Assembly: GCA_947505105.1 (NCBI GenBank)
Contig: CANNKG010000015.1
Coordinates: 1 to 48,927, forward strand
Length of the DNA stretch: 48,927 nt
From: Methylococcaceae bacterium
Lineage (GTDB): Bacteria; Pseudomonadota; Gammaproteobacteria; Methylococcales; Methylomonadaceae
Direction of reading: 5' to 3'
The notes under the pieces are model-generated. The model was given only the letters and a program-made list of their open reading frames with translations. It was not told the DNA's origin and did not search any database. Position numbers and translations under genes: made by a program. Below, piece after piece: positions 43,456-48,927 of the stretch; position 1 is the stretch's first letter, and every line of letters begins with the position of its first letter.

Positions 43456-46400
43456 TCATCGTATCCCGCGAACAAGACGAATATGTTCATTCCCACTGCT
43501 ACTCCATTGGGCGTACATATAGCCAAAATCGAAATTTATGTACCAAACATTGCCAGGCCACATCATTCCATCACTAGGATCGAGAGCGACAAGCGATGAA
43601 GTCCACACAGTTGTAACGGGCGTATTAGGAAAGTATGCTGTATCAATTGCTGGAGCAGTACGCGAATTATCTACAATCGACAACAACTCATCAACATCAG
43701 GCAGTCGCCAGTCGTATGCACCACAGAGTCCATGTGCGTTTACTGCCTGTTCATAACCGTAAGTATCGCAAGCAGAATCCACACAACTGCCATGGTTTGG
43801 AGTGCCATTGTGACCTCCATACTTATTATCAGGGTTGTACCATGAATAAGTATTATCTTTATCGCGTAAGCCGCCATCATCGGTTTTCACTTCCCACATT
43901 AAACCTGTGACATTGTCTTTAACGCAATTCCATTCCGAAGCACTAGAGGGTAATTCCTGTCCGACACTACTAATTTTTGTGAAGCTAAATCCGGCATGTC
44001 CATCGCTATCGTCGTTATGCGTGATATCACGGCCATGTTCAGCATCTTGGCCTATATAGCCAGTGACGGGGCAAGAGTAGCCGTTTTGGGTGCCGTTGGA
44101 ACAGGTCGTAATACCTGTATCATTAAGTTTACCAAGGGTAGAAGGAATTGGGTTTTTAATAACTCCGCCATCCACGTAAAGCGTCTGTAGTTCGGCAGCA
44201 CTCAAAGCTCGGTTGTAAAGTCTGGCTTCATCAATAATACCTTCAAAATTATGATTTACACCGCATGAATTCGTGTCGAAACCACCAATCACCACATTCA
44301 CACTGGGGTCAAAAGTTCCGCCCGGCGCAAAAGGCTGCGTGCTTTTTTGCACGCCATCGACATACAACGTTGTTTTCACGCCATCACCGACTAAAGACAC
44401 CAAATGCCATTTACTGTCAGCAACCGCCGTTCTGTTGGTGGTAACACGTGTCGAACCTAAAACGTCGGCTTGCAACTCAGATAAGAGCGCTGGTCCATAA
44501 AGTGTGACATGAAACAAGTTATTCGGAGTCGAACAAGCATGATGCTGGCTGATGATACCGGCAGCATCTTTGGTGGTGCCAGTTTTGACCCATACCGACA
44601 CAGTCAACGGCGAAGTGCTGGTGAAACTATTGCCAAACGGATTGGCGATACGAACCAGATCGTCAATGCCATCAAATTCCAAACCTTTATTCTTAACACC
44701 ATCGACACAACTGGGATTTCCGTTGAGTTGGCCGTTGTGACGATAGCCGCTAGTATCGGTGACTATAACATTATTGGTAATACAATCGTCGAAAGTCCAG
44801 TAACCAACTAAACCATCTGACGAAGTGAAAGCCTGAGGTGTCGCAGTCACTTCGTCACTACTAACTTTCTCGTCTCCACGGATGGCCCTCATAACGAAAT
44901 GATAGGTCGTACCATTAGTTAAACCGGTGATGATTGTTGGACTGCTTTGATTAACCAATGCTGTTGTATTGTTCGAATTATTAGCGCAATGCACTGGATC
45001 AGTAATCGCTTCTGGCGCGTAGCAAATATCATAAGAGGTTGCTCCACTTACACCCGCCCATAACAACTCTACTTTTCGATCTAGGGGTGATGCACTTAAT
45101 ATATTTGGAATTTGGAGTGGTAATTTTACTCTAGGGTCTGTTCCATTCCGGAATTCTTGTTGATTACTTATTCCGTCACCATCTTCATCTTGATTAGCAT
45201 CGTTATTGTTAGTAGGATTAAGGATATTATCCACTTCCCATTTGTCAGGCATGCCGTCAGCGTCGGTATCTGATTTTCGCGGATCAGTGCCAAGTTTAAA
45301 CTCTTCAAAATTTGTTAATCCATCCTGATCCGTGTCTTGAATCGCTTCTCCCGAAGTGAAAGGGTCAAAATTATAAAGTTCTTCCCATTCATCCGCCAAG
45401 CCATCTGCATCGGAATCAAACTTATAAAGATTATCTGTTGGAAATGCATCCCAAACATCAGGAATACCATCCGTATCGGAATGTTTTAATGTTAATAGTG
45501 ATTCTAATGCCGGAGATAATTCCTGTAATTTAAGGTGAATTATCGGTGTGACCTGAGTACTATCTTTAGATATAAAGGTATACCCAAGCGCACTTTTTAA
45601 TACCTCAATAATGCCTTTGTGTGATTGTTCAGCATAGGCTGCTAAGGTGTCGTTATACAGTAATACTTCAATATCCGAAAGCGCAACACCATTGGGTAAC
45701 TGGTAGACGGCGGTATCGCTGCCATAATATTGCGCTTTAACTTCAACACTTGGCGTCCAATGATAATAACGGTTATTTCCGACCCTATAACGCATGACCA
45801 TTGACAATCCATTAGGTGCAACATCCTGCCATTCATTCACGTCATATTTTATTTGTAACTCATTATTACCGTCTAAACCTTGATAAACTTTAGCTTTACC
45901 AGTTGTTCTCAATAAAGCCTGTTTTGCAGTAAAATCTGGCATGACATACATGTTGATGGTATTTGAAAAAATCTGTTCATCTTCAAATGCAGACTCTTGA
46001 AATTTGATGTGTGTATAATCTGAAAAAATACCATAGGTTTTATGTTGTAAAGGAAATTCACTTTTATCTCCAACTTGATATTTATAAAATTCGGTAAAGT
46101 CTAATACACTCTTGTCAGCAATATCTTTTAAAGCTGCTTTTTGCACTGGATTACTAGTATCAGCTTCAGTATAAATATTGTTGAACCTAATCCAACCGAA
46201 ACTATTAGTTAAAATAGCTGGTAACCAGTTTGGCTCGCCATTATCTGGATTAACAAACGCATCAATACCATTTTCTCTATCCTGTGTACTTATTGGTGCA
46301 ATAGCTTCTGCAGAGGTGAATTTTTTTACGTGCCAAAGCATTTGTACTTTGCCAGCATCAACTAGTCCTTTTATTGTGCCTTTATCGCTACCACTAAAAA

Positions 46401-48927
46401 AAGTGTCTTTGAACGCGGTTTGATTTTCCACACTAGAACGAAAACCGCTCATAACTAAAAAATGATTATCATCACGAAAACCACCTAATGCTTGCAATCG
46501 AGCATTACCATAGTCCCAAGTTGATCGATACTGTGCGGGTGTTGTGGAATCTATCAATTTTGAATCTTGTAACGGGATTTTCAAATACCTAACCGCCTCA
46601 AGATTTGGGATAGCATGAGCAACTAACAAAGAACCATCAGATTGCTTTTTCATATTCATCCGCACTAAGCCTGGATCAGTCACCCAATCATAAGCCAAAG
46701 CACCTAATTCATTACCCGCTAAAGCTACATCAAGCATTTTCGCGGGAGTAACTGATTTAACTATACTAAACAATGCATCTGCAGTTAACGATCTTGCGTT
46801 GTCTGCGACATTTTCAAATAACATGATAGCAAGGCTAGTAAAATCTATTTTTGACGCAGTTTCAACCAAACCATTTAATGTTTTAAGTTTTTCTAGCGCA
46901 CTTACAGCAAGTAAAGCTACATTTTTTATAGGGTTTTTATTAAACCCTTTTCCGACCGCTTCACTCCAAATTTTTAAGAATTTAGATTTTGCCTCTCCTT
47001 TGCCTTTGAAAAGACCATGTGCAATTGTGTATGCATCGGCACCACTATATTCTTGTCCAACGTACTTTGCAGCTGGTTTAATAACAAATTCAGCAAATAA
47101 CAATGGGGGAATTTTCCCCCCAATTTTAGAGTCTAGTTTTTTTGTTTTTTTGCCATTCCATCGCTTATTCAAGCGTTCTACAATAAGCACACCGATATCA
47201 TGTATTGCATTTCTATATTCTGTTTCTTCTATTTTTTCCTCATCGCCAATCGTTAAAGAGCCCGTAATAAGTTGGCCTAAAAGATCAGTATATTTTTTCC
47301 AATTATCTGAATTATTTTTACAAGCCTCATCTTTACAAATTAACTGCTCTAGCAATTGAATACTTTGGATTATTGCGCCTATTACTTGGGCTGCATCTTT
47401 ATGTTGAGCATAAAAATCAGCTGCAGTTTTATAGGTATCCTTTATTTTTTTTAAAGCAGGCCGAATTTTTTCAATCTTATCCAATCCTGAACCTGCAAAA
47501 CCTGTAACTCTTTCCAAAATCACTTTGGTGACTGTCAAGCCATTCATCAGTGACGGTAAATCCAGCCATTGATCTGGATTATTACGGAAGAGTTGTACCG
47601 TCGTTAACAAATTGTTTTCTAACGCTAAATCAATACTTTCGAGACCCGTACTAGACTCAATAGCTTTATAAAAACCGCTAGTATCGCATGGGTCATTTTT
47701 AGTTGATGCATCGGTTGAAATAAACCCTAATTTTGGGGTAATTAGTACTGTGTTATCCAGAGCATCAAAAATTCCAAGCTTGGAGTTTTTTTGACTTTGC
47801 AACGCGTACCAAAGACTAGATCGGCTATATATACTTAGGTTGGTGTGTTTATATTCGAAACACATTCCATCAAACACTTGAAAAGGCGCCGTATTTGCCG
47901 ATTTAGCTCTTAGGCTTTTTGTCATTTTGGTCAATATTGACTGCCCAGAACGCATTCTTGCAGTTAATGATTGCGCACTACTACTGATTTGCGAAATATT
48001 GAGGTTTGTTTTACCAATATTCGCCAAATTCGAAATCAAAGCATCCAACAGTTCAGCGTTCTGCCCTGTAGTCATTGCGATGGTTTTTTGATACTCAAGC
48101 GTAGCTTGTAAAAAGGCATCTTCCTGTACTAATATTTCAGCAATACGTTCTATCTCTGTATTGGGCAACATAATTAAAATAGGTTCAGCCGCAAAAATTC
48201 GACTTAGTAGTGTTGTTTCAGCATCAAGCCGTCCTTTCCATCGCCCAATATTAAAACTTTGATAAATAATTCGTTGATCGATATCATTTGCTTCCCCGCT
48301 AACAGCTGAAAAATCTTGCGTCTCTGCATAAACAATATCCGATAAGTAATTTTGTGAAGTTACGCTCGCGCTTTGTTCACCCGTGCTTAGTGATGACAAA
48401 CCGCGTCTTACAACCGTCCCCTCTGGCAACGGTAAATTATCTATAACAGGTGCACTATCTGGCTGTGCAATCGGAGTAACAATTGACTTATCAATAATAT
48501 AGTTATTTTCAGTTACAGGCGTGGAAGGTCTCAACGTTGGGTGATGAAAAATAGCAGGCACAACTAGCGTATCGAGATAACCATCAATCAGGTCTGCTTT
48601 TATTGCTTGCACCCAATCCACTAAAGAAGCGCCACTCGCCAAACTTTGTCGCCAAGCAGCCAAATCCACATCCGTTACGTTTTGTCCTCCTGCTTCCCGC
48701 ACAAACGGATCACTATTCAGCCCTAATGTCGTACTAATTTGCTGTTGAGCTAGAACCAAACGGTTTTCATAAGAGCCAGAATACTGCTCCGCCAACGCAA
48801 TCAATAAAGTGGAATAAGGTGTGAGATGGCAGGTCAATTTTTGCAGCGGTAAACACAAGGCTTTTAAAGAACCTAAGAACGGCTGACCACCCATACTGCC
48901 GCCCGTGGTGATCAAATAATAAGCACC
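43456..48927 (-). CDS. Giant mosaic secreted protein (TSP3, FN3, LamG, DUF1566), 5' end outside window
   Basis: At least 1,823 residues; the frame is open through the window edge, so the true start lies beyond 48927. Numbering here is from the TTG at 48915. About 1-1140 have no family I recognise; the stretch is rich in Asn, Lys and Ile and partly helical. About 1143-1262 hold thrombospondin type 3-like calcium repeats (DTDGIPDVWDAFPTD, DSDADGLADEWEELY, DTDQDGLTNFEEF, DTDADGMPDKWE, DEDGDGISNQQEF). About 1265-1360 is a fibronectin type III domain. About 1370-1577 is a LamG/concanavalin-like domain (VGYWTFDD, EGIIDEARLYNRALS). About 1594-1819 is a DUF1566 domain. Probably a surface adhesin-like or matrix protein. 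Confidence 0.85.
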   Translation of the reverse strand, partial: GAYYLITTGGSMGGQPFLGSLKALCLPLQKLTCHLTPYSTLLIALAEQYSGSYENRLVLAQQQISTTLGLNSDPFVREAGGQNVTDVDLAAWRQSLASGASLVDWVQAIKADLIDGYLDTLVVPAIFHHPTLRPSTPVTENNYIIDKSIVTPIAQPDSAPVIDNLPLPEGTVVRRGLSSLSTGEQSASVTSQNYLSDIVYAETQDFSAVSGEANDIDQRIIYQSFNIGRWKGRLDAETTLLSRIFAAEPILIMLPNTEIERIAEILVQEDAFLQATLEYQKTIAMTTGQNAELLDALISNLANIGKTNLNISQISSSAQSLTARMRSGQSILTKMTKSLRAKSANTAPFQVFDGMCFEYKHTNLSIYSRSSLWYALQSQKNSKLGIFDALDNTVLITPKLGFISTDASTKNDPCDTSGFYKAIESSTGLESIDLALENNLLTTVQLFRNNPDQWLDLPSLMNGLTVTKVILERVTGFAGSGLDKIEKIRPALKKIKDTYKTAADFYAQHKDAAQVIGAIIQSIQLLEQLICKDEACKNNSDNWKKYTDLLGQLITGSLTIGDEEKIEETEYRNAIHDIGVLIVERLNKRWNGKKTKKLDSKIGGKIPPLLFAEFVIKPAAKYVGQEYSGADAYTIAHGLFKGKGEAKSKFLKIWSEAVGKGFNKNPIKNVALLAVSALEKLKTLNGLVETASKIDFTSLAIMLFENVADNARSLTADALFSIVKSVTPAKMLDVALAGNELGALAYDWVTDPGLVRMNMKKQSDGSLLVAHAIPNLEAVRYLKIPLQDSKLIDSTTPAQYRSTWDYGNARLQALGGFRDDNHFLVMSGFRSSVENQTAFKDTFFSGSDKGTIKGLVDAGKVQMLWHVKKFTSAEAIAPISTQDRENGIDAFVNPDNGEPNWLPAILTNSFGWIRFNNIYTEADTSNPVQKAALKDIADKSVLDFTEFYKYQVGDKSEFPLQHKTYGIFSDYTHIKFQESAFEDEQIFSNTINMYVMPDFTAKQALLRTTGKAKVYQGLDGNNELQIKYDVNEWQDVAPNGLSMVMRYRVGNNRYYHWTPSVEVKAQYYGSDTAVYQLPNGVALSDIEVLLYNDTLAAYAEQSHKGIIEVLKSALGYTFISKDSTQVTPIIHLKLQELSPALESLLTLKHSDTDGIPDVWDAFPTDNLYKFDSDADGLADEWEELYNFDPFTSGEAIQDTDQDGLTNFEEFKLGTDPRKSDTDADGMPDKWEVDNILNPTNNNDANQDEDGDGISNQQEFRNGTDPRVKLPLQIPNILSASPLDRKVELLWAGVSGATSYDICYAPEAITDPVHCANNSNNTTALVNQSSPTIITGLTNGTTYHFVMRAIRGDEKVSSDEVTATPQAFTSSDGLVGYWTFDDCITNNVIVTDTSGYRHNGQLNGNPSCVDGVKNKGLEFDGIDDLVRIANPFGNSFTSTSPLTVSVWVKTGTTKDAAGIISQHHACSTPNNLFHVTLYGPALLSELQADVLGSTRVTTNRTAVADSKWHLVSLVGDGVKTTLYVDGVQKSTQPFAPGGTFDPSVNVVIGGFDTNSCGVNHNFEGIIDEARLYNRALSAAELQTLYVDGGVIKNPIPSTLGKLNDTGITTCSNGTQNGYSCPVTGYIGQDAEHGRDITHNDDSDGHAGFSFTKISSVGQELPSSASEWNCVKDNVTGLMWEVKTDDGGLRDKDNTYSWYNPDNKYGGHNGTPNHGSCVDSACDTYGYEQAVNAHGLCGAYDWRLPDVDELLSIVDNSRTAPAIDTAYFPNTPVTTVWTSSLVALDPSDGMMWPGNVWYINFDFGYMYAQWSSSGNEHIRLVRGIR

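Noticed and set aside
46799-47359. 186-residue plus-strand frame inside the giant gene
   Set aside because: It is antisense to a long uninterrupted minus-strand frame and is rich in Phe/Ser from the reverse complement of Lys/Glu codons.
1-48927. CRISPR array, prophage or known defence island
   Set aside because: No regularly spaced repeats, cas genes, phage structural genes or restriction/defence motifs were found. The only mobile-type gene is the RAYT.

Overview
The window reads as a chromosome segment of a gammaproteobacterium with moderate GC. The support is gene order: hisC-tyrA-aroA-cmk-rpsA-ihfB, minC-minD-minE, and kdsD-kdsC-lptC-lptA-lptB-rpoN-hpf-rapZ are classic gammaproteobacterial strings, and the best-preserved proteins (Tex, UvrD, S1, RpoN) look gammaproteobacterial. 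A HisA-like protein of the kind found in C1 metabolism genomes, several large secreted proteins and a sulfide-oxidation module would suit a methylotrophic or sulfur-exposed aquatic lineage such as Methylococcales. That placement is tentative.

Layout. 1-634: a minus-strand tRNA-Leu/tRNA-Phe operon with promoter and terminator. 635-3985: tex and a threonine-aldolase-family gene. 4196-8470: an accessory block with two related collagen-like proteins on the minus strand (one frameshifted, one lacking its 5' end), then a plus-strand pair of exported proteins (STN-like domain; beta-propeller-like). 8630-10873: cysD without cysN, then zapE. 10994-13843: sulfide oxidation (persulfide dioxygenase-rhodanese fusion, type II SQR, small DUF2892 membrane protein). 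13974-18445: uvrD and a MASE1-PAS-PAS-GGDEF protein. 18582-24684: the aromatic/translation operon. 24831-27695: a small membrane protein, min operon and a winged-helix protein. 27846-33933 (minus): LPS transport and Kdo genes with rpoN, hpf and rapZ. 34017-37486 (minus): a multi-pass membrane protein, a YdbH/AsmA-like protein and a TIGR04073-like protein. 37809-39785: a D-Ala-D-Ala carboxypeptidase with a SPOR-like tail, then the HisA-like gene. 39801-42726: an unstable region with a small orphan gene, a 10-bp inverted/direct repeat cluster, about 1 kb of decayed sequence, one dead and one intact REP-associated tyrosine transposase (RAYT) and REP-like palindromes. 42727-48927 (minus): a small DUF1566 protein and a giant mosaic secreted protein that runs off the window.

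Functional links. SQR feeds sulfane sulfur to the persulfide dioxygenase-rhodanese enzyme. KdsD and KdsC make Kdo for the lipopolysaccharide that LptC, LptA and LptB help export. HisC, TyrA and AroA serve aromatic amino acid synthesis, with cmk, rpsA and ihfB downstream. The most distinctive material is the uncharacterised extracytoplasmic gene content at 4196-8470 and 42727-48927, the repeat cluster at 40249-40284 and the RAYT/REP locus at 41289-42680. No CRISPR array, prophage, complete insertion sequence other than the RAYT, or obvious defence system was seen.
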